Source: an uncultured Spirochaetales bacterium (GTDB lineage Bacteria > Spirochaetota > Spirochaetia > Sphaerochaetales > Sphaerochaetaceae). From it: 64,000 nucleotides of DNA. The DNA lies in NCBI GenBank assembly GCA_949297785.1, contig CASFTW010000003.1, positions 56,542 to 120,541 of the forward strand, written 5' to 3'. This document shows, in pieces, positions 1-9,202 of this stretch. Position numbers and translations under genes: made by a program. Positions within the stretch are counted from its first letter, which is position 1, and every line of letters starts with the position of its first letter. The notes under the pieces were generated by a model. It was not told where the DNA came from and searched no databases. It worked only from the letters and a program-made list of their open reading frames with translations.

Positions 1-387
1 TCCGAAGAGAGGGGAAGTATCGAGGCTCTCAAGAGGTTTTGAGAGCTTGATCGGGTTTTCAAGAAGGTATCCCCTGACAGCTCCGACTGCCCATGCTTCC
101 ACGCTGATTCCCTTTATCGGGCCTCCGCATTCTATCATCAGCTGCACCCTGTCATTGCCTTTTACTGTCGAGGAAAGCAGAAGTCCGGCAATGTAAGCCT
201 GTCCGAGTACATATGTCTCAAGAAGACCCAGCCTGTGGTTTGCCTTCATCTGGTTGACAAGATGTGTTGCGTTGACCGCCGTAAGGCGTACCTCTCCTTC
301 CTGGAGAAGGAATACATCCTTGGAGTCTTCGCAGACCGTTTCCAGATGTTTCAGAAGTTCCTGATTTTCAATTTTAGTCTTAATCAT
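1..387 (-). CDS. hslO: Hsp33-like redox chaperone, N-terminal part (runs off left edge)
   Basis: The first 387 bases encode 129 residues on the minus strand, beginning MIKTKIENQELLKHLETV, and the frame is open to the window edge. The stretch containing GLLETYVLGQAYIAGLLLS, followed by GGPIKGISVEAWAVGAVRGY, matches the N-terminal domain of Hsp33, the cytoplasmic holdase activated by oxidation. The C-terminal zinc-binding cysteine switch that defines the family lies outside the window, so redox control cannot be confirmed. A TATAAT box at 402-407 on the minus strand lies 14 bases before the start, and no Shine-Dalgarno sequence is visible, so the 5' leader is probably under 10 bases. The family call rests on pattern recognition only. 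Confidence 0.75.
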   Translation of the reverse strand, partial: MIKTKIENQELLKHLETVCEDSKDVFLLQEGEVRLTAVNATHLVNQMKANHRLGLLETYVLGQAYIAGLLLSSTVKGNDRVQLMIECGGPIKGISVEAWAVGAVRGYLLENPIKLSKPLESLDTSPLFG

Positions 388-455
388 AGTCTTACAGATG
401 AATTATATGTAATTAGCCTCAGAGCGAAAAGGGGATTTTCCTGTACTTGTTTTTC

Positions 456-467
456 ATCCGTACGGAT
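456..467. promoter_or_regulatory. 12-bp perfect palindrome between divergent genes
   Basis: ATCCGTACGGAT is a perfect 12-bp palindrome in the 193-bp gap between the Hsp33-like gene (minus) and the large lipoprotein gene (plus). It lies upstream of the -10-like TATAAT of the minus-strand gene. It could be an operator for either gene, or chance. The rest of the gap is A+T-rich, promoter-like sequence with no gene. Confidence 0.25.
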
Positions 468-580
468 CCGCTTTCGTAAAAATAACAGACAAAATAATGA
501 TAAAATGTTCGATAACTTATATAAATAATTCTTTTAAACTGTTAGTCTTTGCGCATTCCTGCCTTTTTTAAGAGGTGTAA

Positions 581-3500
581 ATGTTCCTATCTGTAAAAGA
601 ATTACTTTTTTCTATCCTTATTTTGTCCGTGTTGTGTTCATGTCCGGTGACTCCACCGGTAGTTCCTCCTAGTGCATTGAACCCTCATCAGCAGCCGGAT
701 GTACCGCAAAATGTCAATGTTGTCAGCGGTTTGAATAACAGAATACGTATCTCCTGGGACAGGGTATCCAATGCGGATTCTTATCAGGTCTGGTTTTCCG
801 AAGCAGGAAATCCTTCAGGCAGGGAAAACACCCTTTTACAGCATAATGTGACAGTTCCCAGTGCAATTGTCGATTTGTCATCTTCTTTCGCTCCTGTCAT
901 TGATTCCGGAAAAAGCTATGATTTTTATGTAGTTGCATACCGGAGTTTTAATGGCAAAGGTTATTATTCTGAACCTTCAGATCAGGTTGAAGGTGCAATT
1001 GCCCCGCATCCTGAAGATATTTATCATCATGGGTATATTAAAGATACAGAAGTCAATATTTATTGGAACTGTCCGACGGTTTTTTCAGTTTATGATGATG
1101 ACAGGACGTTATATGCATCTGATTTTACGCTTCAATACAGTGAAGATGACGGAATTACATGGATGGATGCTGAAAGAGATTCCGGCACGGAAGAACCTTA
1201 CCTTTATCATGTGATGGATCTCAACCAGTGGCCGCAGGGGACTGTGGTGCAATTCCGCATTCTCATGCAGATCACCGCATCTGACGGAAGTACTGTAACA
1301 GCTATCACCAGTGAACAGTTTTCCCTGCTGATTTCAAACGATATGACTCCATCCCCGGTTGAGAATGTTGAATTCACTCAGGGAAATTCTGCGGGCTCCA
1401 TAAAATTGTCCTGGACTGTTCCTTTATGGACAGGGGGAGATGTAAACAGGACGAATTCATTTTTCAAAATAGAAAGAGCAGAGTCCGGTACAGATGATTA
1501 TGAAGTGCTTGTGGATGAAATCGGAAATATGAGCTGTTCTGATTCAATACTGGAGCGAGATGGGAAGTTTGTGTTTTCAGATACAAGTGCTGAAGCTGGC
1601 AAATCTTATGATTACCGAATACTCAATGCAGCTGTAGATACTGAAAACATGCTTTGTTACAGTCAGAATGAAACAGATGCTTATGTCGTCACGGATGCAT
1701 ATTTGTATCAGGGGCCAGTCATAAATGATGGTATTTCAGCACTTGTCAGCGGAAGTTTGCCGAATAGTGCTGAAATAAATTTTTCCTGGGATTATGAAAA
1801 TGCTATCCCGTCAGATCTTGAGTGGAAGATAGAAAGAACGGTCATCCATCCGGATAAAGGTGAGAAAGAAGAAAAGTCATTTATCGATGCTCAGATATCA
1901 CTTTCAGGGGAAGATACATATCATGCTGAAATTTATTCCTATCAGGAAAGTCTTTCATGTATGGGCTGTTTTTATACTCGGCATGAATATGTTTACCGGC
2001 CTGTTCTGGTGTTCTGTGATGGCGGAGAAATCTTCGCTTCTGCAGAAGATTATCCGGCATTTGAAATCAGCGGTGTGCAAGATTATGTATCTCCGGATGA
2101 CAGCACTCATCTTATTCTCGCTTCAGAAAACCTGATTTCAGATCTGGAAGTTGTTGAACGCATAAACAAGCTTGAACTTAACTGGGTTGCAGATGAGCAG
2201 GCTCTGAATTCAGAATATTTCTTCATCATAGACGATGGGGAACAGCAGCCATTGACAAATGTTATTTCAGGTGAAGGCGGTAAATGCCAGAGTGTGATCA
2301 CAATGAATGACAGCAGGCATCATAAAATAACACTGGTCGGGTCTGCGGATGGAGGTTACAGAAACATTCTGGTTCAGGATGATGTCAATGCAATCGGCTT
2401 CAGAAGCGATTTCACTTTAACTGCATCAGCCGGCAATACCCAATCATATATCGATAGGATTTCTGTATCTTGGGCCGGCCCTTATGATGAGAATGATGGA
2501 ATTATATATACTCTGCAGGTAGCGGAAGAGGGATCTGAAAACTGGTCAGATCTTGCCGTAATTCAGATGGACAGATTGTCATATGATGTGACATCTCTTG
2601 ATATTTCAAAGGATTATCATTTCAGGATCAAGCTTTCAGATGAAAAGCATACAGAAGATGAACCTGTCTTCTCATCGTCCGTATATGGCGAATTTGCCAA
2701 AGTTGCTGATATTACGGCAAGCAAAGGCATTGCCGGCAAAATAGAAATAACCTGGAATGAAGTTGAAAATGCCCAAAGTTATAATGTATACAGGTTTGAA
2801 GCGGATGCATCTGATGCTGATCCTGTAAAATTTACCTCTTCATCTGGCTCTTATATTGACACAGTATCAGGTGACAATCCTGTAATTGCCGGTAAGAAAT
2901 ACATATATCTTGTTACAGCCGTTTACAATAATGACGAAACTGCTTTTGCCGATAATCCTGCATCAGCAAGTGTCAGTAATCAGTTTGAAATGGAAGAAGC
3001 AGGAAATCTCGGATATGTATACAGAGATATTGAAGTTGAAGATTTTTCTGTGACTGAGTCGTTTGAAACAGAGAACACACTGTCGCCTTATTTCAAAATA
3101 GTTTTCAAGATGGATGAGACCAACTCCGTTTATAAGATCACTGCGCAAAACGATACAGCCGGTATTATTGTGAAACTGTCTGATCTGACTGATAGAAATG
3201 GGAACATATGGACAAACGGACTTGCAGAAGATCAGAGCGGATATATTTCTCTTGATACAGAGTCTCTGATGGCGGTTGTTAATGCTGATATTGGTGTCAT
3301 AGATGAAAGTTATGCAATTTCAAGCTTTTCCATTCAGGCATGGCAGTCAGAAGATAGTGATGTGAATACTACGAAAGTACAGACTGTTGATGAAAGTCAT
3401 TATAAAGATCTTGGTGTTTATGATTATCTTTTCCTGGTAAATACGGCTTTGTCATTAGAGATTAAAAAGGCTGATGAGCAGTTTCATTCGGATTGGTGGT

Positions 3501-3946
3501 GTACAACTGGTTGGTTTGACCCTGACCCTCAAGTGTATCATGGTGATAAAATAACAATCACAAATAGTTCAGAAGCTAGTCAAAAACAAGGCTCAATAAA
3601 GCTTGATGAATATCAATATAATGGAATCCTTTTGTCATCAAATTATATCTCGACATGGGCACAAGACGATGGTGGTGTGTTTAATTCTGGTTATCGTGGT
3701 ACAGATGTATTGTATAGCATTGGAAATGATTCAACAAATTGCTCTGTGAAAATTGATGTGATTAAAACTATAGATATCTCAGGAAAGAATATCAGCTTCA
3801 AAGATGCTGAAATAAAATTCATAAACATTTGTGTTGATAAAAATAATAATAGCGGATCTTATGATGTAGAGATAGTAGATGGTGTTTCAGCAACAGGAAT
3901 ACTGAAAACCGATCCTAAAGTCATTAAAAATATTGCCATAGGTTAA
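581..3946 (+). CDS. large fibronectin type III-like lipoprotein
   Basis: This 1121-residue protein starts with a lipoprotein signal: a hydrophobic segment at about 8-19 and the lipobox LCSC ending at Cys21, followed by a Pro-rich linker. The body is built of beta-sandwich modules resembling fibronectin type III. The clearest are near residues 37-140 (DRVSNADSYQVW) and about 710-830 (ITWNEVENAQSYNVYRF), with less regular copies between. The C-terminal 160 residues (from about 960) are not FnIII-like and are richer in Asn and Ser. It is predicted to be lipid-anchored at the outer membrane or cell surface, with an adhesion or scaffold role inferred from FnIII architecture alone. AGAGGTG precedes the ATG. 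The next gene starts 20 bases downstream, so it heads a four-gene cluster. Confidence 0.75.
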   Translation: MFLSVKELLFSILILSVLCSCPVTPPVVPPSALNPHQQPDVPQNVNVVSGLNNRIRISWDRVSNADSYQVWFSEAGNPSGRENTLLQHNVTVPSAIVDLSSSFAPVIDSGKSYDFYVVAYRSFNGKGYYSEPSDQVEGAIAPHPEDIYHHGYIKDTEVNIYWNCPTVFSVYDDDRTLYASDFTLQYSEDDGITWMDAERDSGTEEPYLYHVMDLNQWPQGTVVQFRILMQITASDGSTVTAITSEQFSLLISNDMTPSPVENVEFTQGNSAGSIKLSWTVPLWTGGDVNRTNSFFKIERAESGTDDYEVLVDEIGNMSCSDSILERDGKFVFSDTSAEAGKSYDYRILNAAVDTENMLCYSQNETDAYVVTDAYLYQGPVINDGISALVSGSLPNSAEINFSWDYENAIPSDLEWKIERTVIHPDKGEKEEKSFIDAQISLSGEDTYHAEIYSYQESLSCMGCFYTRHEYVYRPVLVFCDGGEIFASAEDYPAFEISGVQDYVSPDDSTHLILASENLISDLEVVERINKLELNWVADEQALNSEYFFIIDDGEQQPLTNVISGEGGKCQSVITMNDSRHHKITLVGSADGGYRNILVQDDVNAIGFRSDFTLTASAGNTQSYIDRISVSWAGPYDENDGIIYTLQVAEEGSENWSDLAVIQMDRLSYDVTSLDISKDYHFRIKLSDEKHTEDEPVFSSSVYGEFAKVADITASKGIAGKIEITWNEVENAQSYNVYRFEADASDADPVKFTSSSGSYIDTVSGDNPVIAGKKYIYLVTAVYNNDETAFADNPASASVSNQFEMEEAGNLGYVYRDIEVEDFSVTESFETENTLSPYFKIVFKMDETNSVYKITAQNDTAGIIVKLSDLTDRNGNIWTNGLAEDQSGYISLDTESLMAVVNADIGVIDESYAISSFSIQAWQSEDSDVNTTKVQTVDESHYKDLGVYDYLFLVNTALSLEIKKADEQFHSDWWCTTGWFDPDPQVYHGDKITITNSSEASQKQGSIKLDEYQYNGILLSSNYISTWAQDDGGVFNSGYRGTDVLYSIGNDSTNCSVKIDVIKTIDISGKNISFKDAEIKFINICVDKNNNSGSYDVEIVDGVSATGILKTDPKVIKNIAIG

Positions 3947-3965
3947 TGAAAGAGGTTGAAGAGAA

Positions 3966-6341
3966 ATGAAAAAAACAATTTTTATGATTATGTCAGCAGT
4001 TATGCTTTTCCTTCTGGCCTCATGTAACTGGGATGTGTTATCCAATAAGGTTTCTGAGATAAGCGGAGGAGATTATACATCAACTTCTTTCGATATTTTC
4101 ACCGGAGAAGCTCCAAGAAATCTTGTTGCATCAAAGGCTGCGTCAACCACAGATATCGGCTTATCGTTTTCTCCCGTAAAAGGTGCGGATTATTATCTTG
4201 TTTACCGTGCAGATATTCCAAGAGAATATGATGATTCTGAAATAGATCCTGATTCTCTGAAATGGGCAAGAATCGGCAGGGTTGAGCCTGTTTCTTCTGC
4301 TGATAACAGAAAGCTTTCAATTGTTGACAGCATAACTGACGATTTTGAATCTTCAAATGGAGACGGCAAGGATTTTACAAAATTCCTTTACAGGGTGCAG
4401 GCCGGAAGCGTATATACAGATACTTACTATCCGATTGAAGGAAAAATGTCCGACATCGTAATAGGATATACTTTGGCTCCACCTTCCGGTATGACTTCTT
4501 CTGCTGGAGACTTTGAGGACAGAATTGAACTGACATGGCAGCAGAGCGATGGTGCCCAGTCATATGACCTTTATTATACGGATGACGTGACAAAAGATAA
4601 TATTGATGACTGGAATCTGATCGCAAGAAACATTCCGTACAATGCCCAGAGTGATACGATCGGCTATACCTTCAGACCAGCTGAAAATGAAAAAGGTAAA
4701 ATACTTTATTTTACGACATTGTCTGTAGGCCGGAGCGGAAGAAGTGACAGGAGCAGCTATAGCAGCGGTTATACTTTTGTTGCAGGTGCTCCTGAGGAAC
4801 CTGAAAATGTGCAGGTTTCCATGTATGAATATCCGGACAGAATCAGTATTTCCTGGGATAAATTTGATGTTGAAGATAAAACCGATGATCAGGGAAGAAG
4901 CTACGAATATGAATGGACAATATTGAGAACTGATGATAAAGGCGGTGACGAAATTCAGGTTCTCAATTTTAAAAGTGCGGACTTCGCTTCAGTACCCGGA
5001 CTTGTTTTTGATGAATCGGCAAAAAAATACATATATTCTGATACCAGTAATATTGAGCCATATGTAGTTTATACTTACACGATTTATGCCAGCTGTCTTG
5101 TTGATACAGCAGAGGGCCTGGTGCTTACCCCCGGGAAATCAAAAACAGATATTACAGGTGCTGTTATTGCTCCATCAAAGGATAATAACCTGACTGTTGA
5201 TTTTGACACTGATGTATTCACATTGACACTGGGAACACCTGAAGGTTTTACCGCTGAGAAAGGCTGGGAATATGTGATTCAGGGCAGAATGAACAATGAA
5301 TTGCAGTCTTATTCCGGTAACTGGGAAGAGCTTGCACGCATGGATGTCAGTGAGAATTCCGTATATGAATATACCTATGAAGAAGGCGTGTCTGCTTGCA
5401 ATGAATTCAGAGTGGCAATCGCCAATCGTGAAGGTTATGTTTCTGTTTATACTGATACGATTACAGCTTCGAACAAGCATTCAGCACCTGTATTCAATGT
5501 AACCAGAAATTATTACAGTTCTTCATTTGATACAGCTGACATGAATCTCAATCATGGTGGAATTTATCCGGTTCTGCTCAAGATTGACGATCAGGATTAT
5601 CAGGGATATGAAGTGCAGGCAAACTATAATGGACTTGAAATAGGATCCTTTATTGATTTTGCTTCAGCCTTTGAAAATGCTGATTTGAATTTGAGTGAAA
5701 AAGATTTGGCGCCTGAACGCGTGTTTGAGCAGTATGAGTACAGAGTCCGCGGTGTTGATAAATACGGATCTTACACACAGTGGTCTGATGTCCAGGTCGG
5801 ATATGGTGCACTTACTCCGGACAAGTTCATCAAAACTTTCGAGGCATTTTCCCTCAAACCATGGGAGTTTGTAAACAATGAAGAAATTGCAACATACTAT
5901 CCCAATCTCATTTCGAAATGGCTTGCATCGGAAATATATAACAAGATCATTCAGAAAGGCACCGGAAGCCTTACAGATAGCAATCTGTTGGGAGGAAAGG
6001 AAAAGTTTATATACGAAAACACTGATTACCATGGCGGGACAATAGGCTATTCTTCGTATGCAAGCGGATTATCCGGTGAGATCTCTTTTGTGTACAAAAA
6101 TGCAGGTGAAACGGAAGGCATCCTGTCTAACGGACGGTACAACATGCACAGTGTCAATTCAAGCGGAAACGGTAATTCTGTTGACGGAACTGTTAGCGTA
6201 GAAGGAATGTACCCTGCAACAGTTTATTTCAATTCACTGGTTGTACGGGATTATGCTTTTTCTGGAAACTACAATGTAGTGCTTAAATACGATGGAGAGG
6301 AGGTGACAACGGATGTTGCTGCGACGACCAATGACTTTTAA
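3966..6341 (+). CDS. fibronectin type III-like lipoprotein
   Basis: A 791-residue lipoprotein with a clear signal: Met-Lys-Lys, a hydrophobic core and lipobox LASC ending at Cys20. FnIII-like modules are visible at about 48-165 (SFSPVKGADYYLVYRAD), 170-275 (LTWQQSDGAQSYDLYYTD) and 278-400 (ISWDKFDVEDKTDD). Later modules are less regular, and the C-terminal 90 residues are rich in Gly, Ser and Asn. It shares its plan with the preceding gene, so the two are probably old paralogues that have diverged. It is predicted to face the periplasm or the surface as a lipid-anchored protein. Ligand and role are unknown. Its 3' end overlaps the start of the next gene by 29 bases, which indicates co-translation. 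Confidence 0.75.
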   Translation: MKKTIFMIMSAVMLFLLASCNWDVLSNKVSEISGGDYTSTSFDIFTGEAPRNLVASKAASTTDIGLSFSPVKGADYYLVYRADIPREYDDSEIDPDSLKWARIGRVEPVSSADNRKLSIVDSITDDFESSNGDGKDFTKFLYRVQAGSVYTDTYYPIEGKMSDIVIGYTLAPPSGMTSSAGDFEDRIELTWQQSDGAQSYDLYYTDDVTKDNIDDWNLIARNIPYNAQSDTIGYTFRPAENEKGKILYFTTLSVGRSGRSDRSSYSSGYTFVAGAPEEPENVQVSMYEYPDRISISWDKFDVEDKTDDQGRSYEYEWTILRTDDKGGDEIQVLNFKSADFASVPGLVFDESAKKYIYSDTSNIEPYVVYTYTIYASCLVDTAEGLVLTPGKSKTDITGAVIAPSKDNNLTVDFDTDVFTLTLGTPEGFTAEKGWEYVIQGRMNNELQSYSGNWEELARMDVSENSVYEYTYEEGVSACNEFRVAIANREGYVSVYTDTITASNKHSAPVFNVTRNYYSSSFDTADMNLNHGGIYPVLLKIDDQDYQGYEVQANYNGLEIGSFIDFASAFENADLNLSEKDLAPERVFEQYEYRVRGVDKYGSYTQWSDVQVGYGALTPDKFIKTFEAFSLKPWEFVNNEEIATYYPNLISKWLASEIYNKIIQKGTGSLTDSNLLGGKEKFIYENTDYHGGTIGYSSYASGLSGEISFVYKNAGETEGILSNGRYNMHSVNSSGNGNSVDGTVSVEGMYPATVYFNSLVVRDYAFSGNYNVVLKYDGEEVTTDVAATTNDF

Positions 6342-6864
6342 AATGATTGCCGTTTTGATTGGGTTAATCCTTTCTGTCTGTGTGTCTTGTGACATGCCTT
6401 TTGATTTTGAAATTCCCTCTGATGAGATTCCTGCCTATATCGATGCTGATTACGTATTTGCTGTCAGTGAAGATATCGCAGCTGAAGGAAGCTATGCCTA
6501 TTTAAGACTTAACCGTGATAAAACTTTTGTGCTGATTCAGGTGAATGTCAATCCGGAACTTGTCTTCTGGGGAAAATACCGGTTTGAAACAAATGCATAT
6601 GAGTTTTCCAGAGCAAGCGGCAGCTTGAGCTTTTATGATGTAGACAGCAATAATACAAATGTTGCAAATGCACTTTTATCTGATGTGGAAGGGACCATTA
6701 ACGAATATATTTATTACTGGTATTTAAATGAGACAGGTGCAAAACGGATTGAGCTTCAGTCTCTTGATCATTCTGTGTGTGAAAACCTGATGAATGGAAG
6801 ACAGGTTCTTGAAACAGAGTTCGAATCTCATCTGCCTGAAGACTGGAGTGAAAAAATTATATGA
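6313..6864 (+). CDS. small lipoprotein of unknown function
   Basis: A 183-residue protein with a signal peptide ending in CVSC (Cys26), so probably lipidated. The mature part is acidic (DMPFDFEIPSDEIPAY) and predicted mostly beta, with no family I recognise. GGAGAGGAGGTG at about 6294-6305 lies inside the end of the preceding gene and is correctly spaced for the ATG at 6313. This favours that start over the in-frame Met codons at 6331 and 6343. The stop overlaps the next gene in an ATGA junction. It may form an envelope complex with its neighbours, but that is only inferred from the operon. Confidence 0.65.
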   Translation: MLLRRPMTFKMIAVLIGLILSVCVSCDMPFDFEIPSDEIPAYIDADYVFAVSEDIAAEGSYAYLRLNRDKTFVLIQVNVNPELVFWGKYRFETNAYEFSRASGSLSFYDVDSNNTNVANALLSDVEGTINEYIYYWYLNETGAKRIELQSLDHSVCENLMNGRQVLETEFESHLPEDWSEKII

Positions 6865-7424
6865 AAAAAATAGTTCTGGTACTGTTGATTGTTATTCTCT
6901 CTTTTAATCTGTATGCTGAAAGAACTTCACCGGATCCGCAGAGCTGGTGGGATGAATTATGGAATGATGCTCATTTTTCATATGATCTGTATGTTCGTTC
7001 CACTCTCCTGCGTGGAGATTATTCTGTCGGTGGAGGATTATCTCTCGGAGTCACTACAGACAGGTTCCGCTTTGAAGCATATGGCCAGGGTGATTACTTT
7101 TTTATTCCGATGGGCAATAGTTTTTATTCTCCTTTTGAAATGGATATCGAAGGCGGAATAACTCTTGGATGGAAGATGCTTGAGGTTGGAATCTTTGATG
7201 TATATATTGCAGGAGATATCGGATATTTTTTCCAGTTCACAAAATATCATGAGCCAAATGATCTGTTTATAAATGAGAACGGATTTATGCTGAGGGCCAA
7301 ACTTATGACTGAGCTTCCTTTCTGGAAGTATTACGGAATTTCCCTTGGCGTTTACTATCAGACTCCTATTTCTCCGCAATACAACGATTATAGTGGTCTG
7401 GGAATTATGCTTTCAATTGCATAG
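6861..7424 (+). CDS. outer-membrane beta-barrel-like protein
   Basis: A 187-residue protein with a cleavable signal (about 1-19, ending NLYA), followed by alternating hydrophobic and polar strands rich in Tyr, Phe and Gly, for example FRFEAYGQGDYFFIPMG and KYYGISLGVYYQTPIS. This is typical of a small eight-stranded barrel or a periplasmic beta protein. No catalytic motif is seen. It is the last gene of the four-gene envelope cluster, joined to the preceding lipoprotein by ATGA, and is followed by a palindromic terminator. One possible role is a membrane anchor or exporter partner for the FnIII lipoproteins, but there is no direct sign of that. Confidence 0.6.
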   Translation: MKKIVLVLLIVILSFNLYAERTSPDPQSWWDELWNDAHFSYDLYVRSTLLRGDYSVGGGLSLGVTTDRFRFEAYGQGDYFFIPMGNSFYSPFEMDIEGGITLGWKMLEVGIFDVYIAGDIGYFFQFTKYHEPNDLFINENGFMLRAKLMTELPFWKYYGISLGVYYQTPISPQYNDYSGLGIMLSIA

Positions 7425-7463
7425 TCCGGATTTGGATTTCCGGCTTTATGATTTCTTAAAAGA

Positions 7464-7487
7464 GGAGACTGCCGGCCGGCAGTCTCC
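7464..7487. terminator. 24-bp perfect palindrome, terminator between convergent operons
   Basis: GGAGACTGCCGG followed by its exact complement forms a 12-bp stem. On the minus strand it is followed by CTCTTTTAAG, so it most likely ends the mgl transcript. On the plus strand it could also end the lipoprotein cluster, though no T-run follows on that side. Confidence 0.7.
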
Positions 7488-7512
7488 AGAATGATGGAAG
7501 CTTATGACAACA

Positions 7513-9186
7513 TCATTTCTTTTTAAGGTACTTGATACTGTCGAGTGCGACAGCTGCGATGATGATAGCGCCTTTGAATACGAACTGCAGGTTCGTGTCG
7601 ATGCCGAGGAAGGTGAGGCAGTAGGTGAGGCCTGTGAATATGATGACACCTATGATGGCGCCTCCGATCTTTCCGATACCGCCGTTGAATGAGATGCCGC
7701 CGACGACACAGGCTGCGATCGCATCAGTCTCATAGCCCTGTCCTGTACCGGCAGATGCGTTTGCACGGAAAGCTTCAAGGAATGCACCGCAGCCGTAGAA
7801 GATACCGGCCATGATGAACACTCCCATTGTGACCTTGAATACCGAAATACCAGATACCGCTGCTGCTTCGCTGTTGCCGCCGACTGCATACATGTTTTTT
7901 CCGAAGATCGTCTTGTTCCATATGAACCATGCCACGACACAGGCAACTGCCGCCGGAATGATAAGTTTGGGGAATGTTATGATCTGCCCGTTGAGGACAC
8001 CCAGTGTCCAGCGTCCACCCAGGAGGTCTTTTATGCTTGAGTCGATTGAGCCGACCGGAGTGCCGCTGGTTCCGAAGAAGAGCAGACCGTAGATGATCAG
8101 CTGAGTTGACAGTGTGGAGATGAAGGGGTGTATCTTCAGCTTTGCCGTGAAAACACCTGCGAAACTGCTGAATGCCACGCAGAAAATGATTGAAAGGAGA
8201 AGGGCGATTACGACTCTGGCTCCCATCGGTATGCTGCTGAAATCCCATGGTCCCATTCCGAATACCTGCACGATGTTCATTCCCCTGTGAAGCAGAAGGC
8301 CGGTTGTTACCGAACCAAGTGCGACCATGCGTCCGACTGAAAGGTCGGTTCCTGCAAGGAGGATGAGTCCTGCAACACCGAGTGCGTAGAACATTCTCGT
8401 TGAGCACTGCTCGAGAATCGTCAGAATATTAGGCAGTGACAGCAGGGTTCCTCTTCCCTGAAGAGGTGCGACTATGACGCATACGATGAAGAATATGAGA
8501 ACTGCAAGATACAGACCGTTGTTGAGGAGGAAGGTCGAGATTTTGAAACGGTTGACATAATCCTTCCATTTCAGCGTCCAGTCTTCCCTGAAGTTTGTCT
8601 TTCCGTTTCTCAGTGTCCTGTTTGTCTGTACATGGTCGACATAAGCCTGGTTTTTCGCAGCTTTGGCCCTGTCACAAAGTGCGGTACAGTGGCTTTTCGC
8701 ATCAAAGAGGGAAGATTTCTCTTCATATCTGATCTGTTCTATCTCAGCTTTGCGTTCTTTAGGATCACTGACAGTGAGCGCTGCAATTTTCTTTGCAGTC
8801 TCAGCTTTTATGGCTGCAGCTTTTTCCTGATACTCTCTTTTGTATCTTGCAATGTTTGCATTCTCACTCTCATTCACCTTCTTTTCGATTTCAGCACTGA
8901 TACTGTTGACGTAGCTTACCGCTTCCTTTGTCAGCGTATCGATCTCACTTTTGTGCTGTGCTGCATCCGCCTTAGCCGCATCGATCTGCTTTTTGCAGTC
9001 TTCAACCAGCTTGGCTTTTGTCTCCTGAGCCAGCATCTTGCTCTTTTTTGCAGAGTGAATCTGCTGCTTCAGATCCGAGATCCTGGTGACTCCGGTACTG
9101 CGCAGGTCGGCAAGTCTGGAAATATAGTTCTGGACTTTTACGTCCTCTTCCAGAGATGCCGGAATATTTGTCATATTATTAGCCAT
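7513..9186 (-). CDS. mglC: galactose/methyl-galactoside ABC transporter permease with long coiled-coil N-terminus
   Basis: Inner-membrane permease of the MglBAC sugar importer. Residues from about 216 to 557 are a normal MglC/RbsC-type permease with about 8-10 membrane segments and the family signature GLILLAGTDLSVGRMVALGS. The first roughly 215 residues are an extra hydrophilic segment, rich in Lys, Glu and Ala with heptad-like spacing (AKAKNQ-type helices), predicted to be a cytoplasmic coiled coil. Typical MglC is about 340 residues, so this is much longer. It lies 16 bases downstream of mglA. The start follows GGAGTAAATA and looks sound. The role of the extension is unknown; it could bind MglA or a regulator. 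Confidence 0.9.
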   Translation of the reverse strand: MANNMTNIPASLEEDVKVQNYISRLADLRSTGVTRISDLKQQIHSAKKSKMLAQETKAKLVEDCKKQIDAAKADAAQHKSEIDTLTKEAVSYVNSISAEIEKKVNESENANIARYKREYQEKAAAIKAETAKKIAALTVSDPKERKAEIEQIRYEEKSSLFDAKSHCTALCDRAKAAKNQAYVDHVQTNRTLRNGKTNFREDWTLKWKDYVNRFKISTFLLNNGLYLAVLIFFIVCVIVAPLQGRGTLLSLPNILTILEQCSTRMFYALGVAGLILLAGTDLSVGRMVALGSVTTGLLLHRGMNIVQVFGMGPWDFSSIPMGARVVIALLLSIIFCVAFSSFAGVFTAKLKIHPFISTLSTQLIIYGLLFFGTSGTPVGSIDSSIKDLLGGRWTLGVLNGQIITFPKLIIPAAVACVVAWFIWNKTIFGKNMYAVGGNSEAAAVSGISVFKVTMGVFIMAGIFYGCGAFLEAFRANASAGTGQGYETDAIAACVVGGISFNGGIGKIGGAIIGVIIFTGLTYCLTFLGIDTNLQFVFKGAIIIAAVALDSIKYLKKK

Positions 9187-9202
9187 TATTTACTCCTCTT
9201 TT

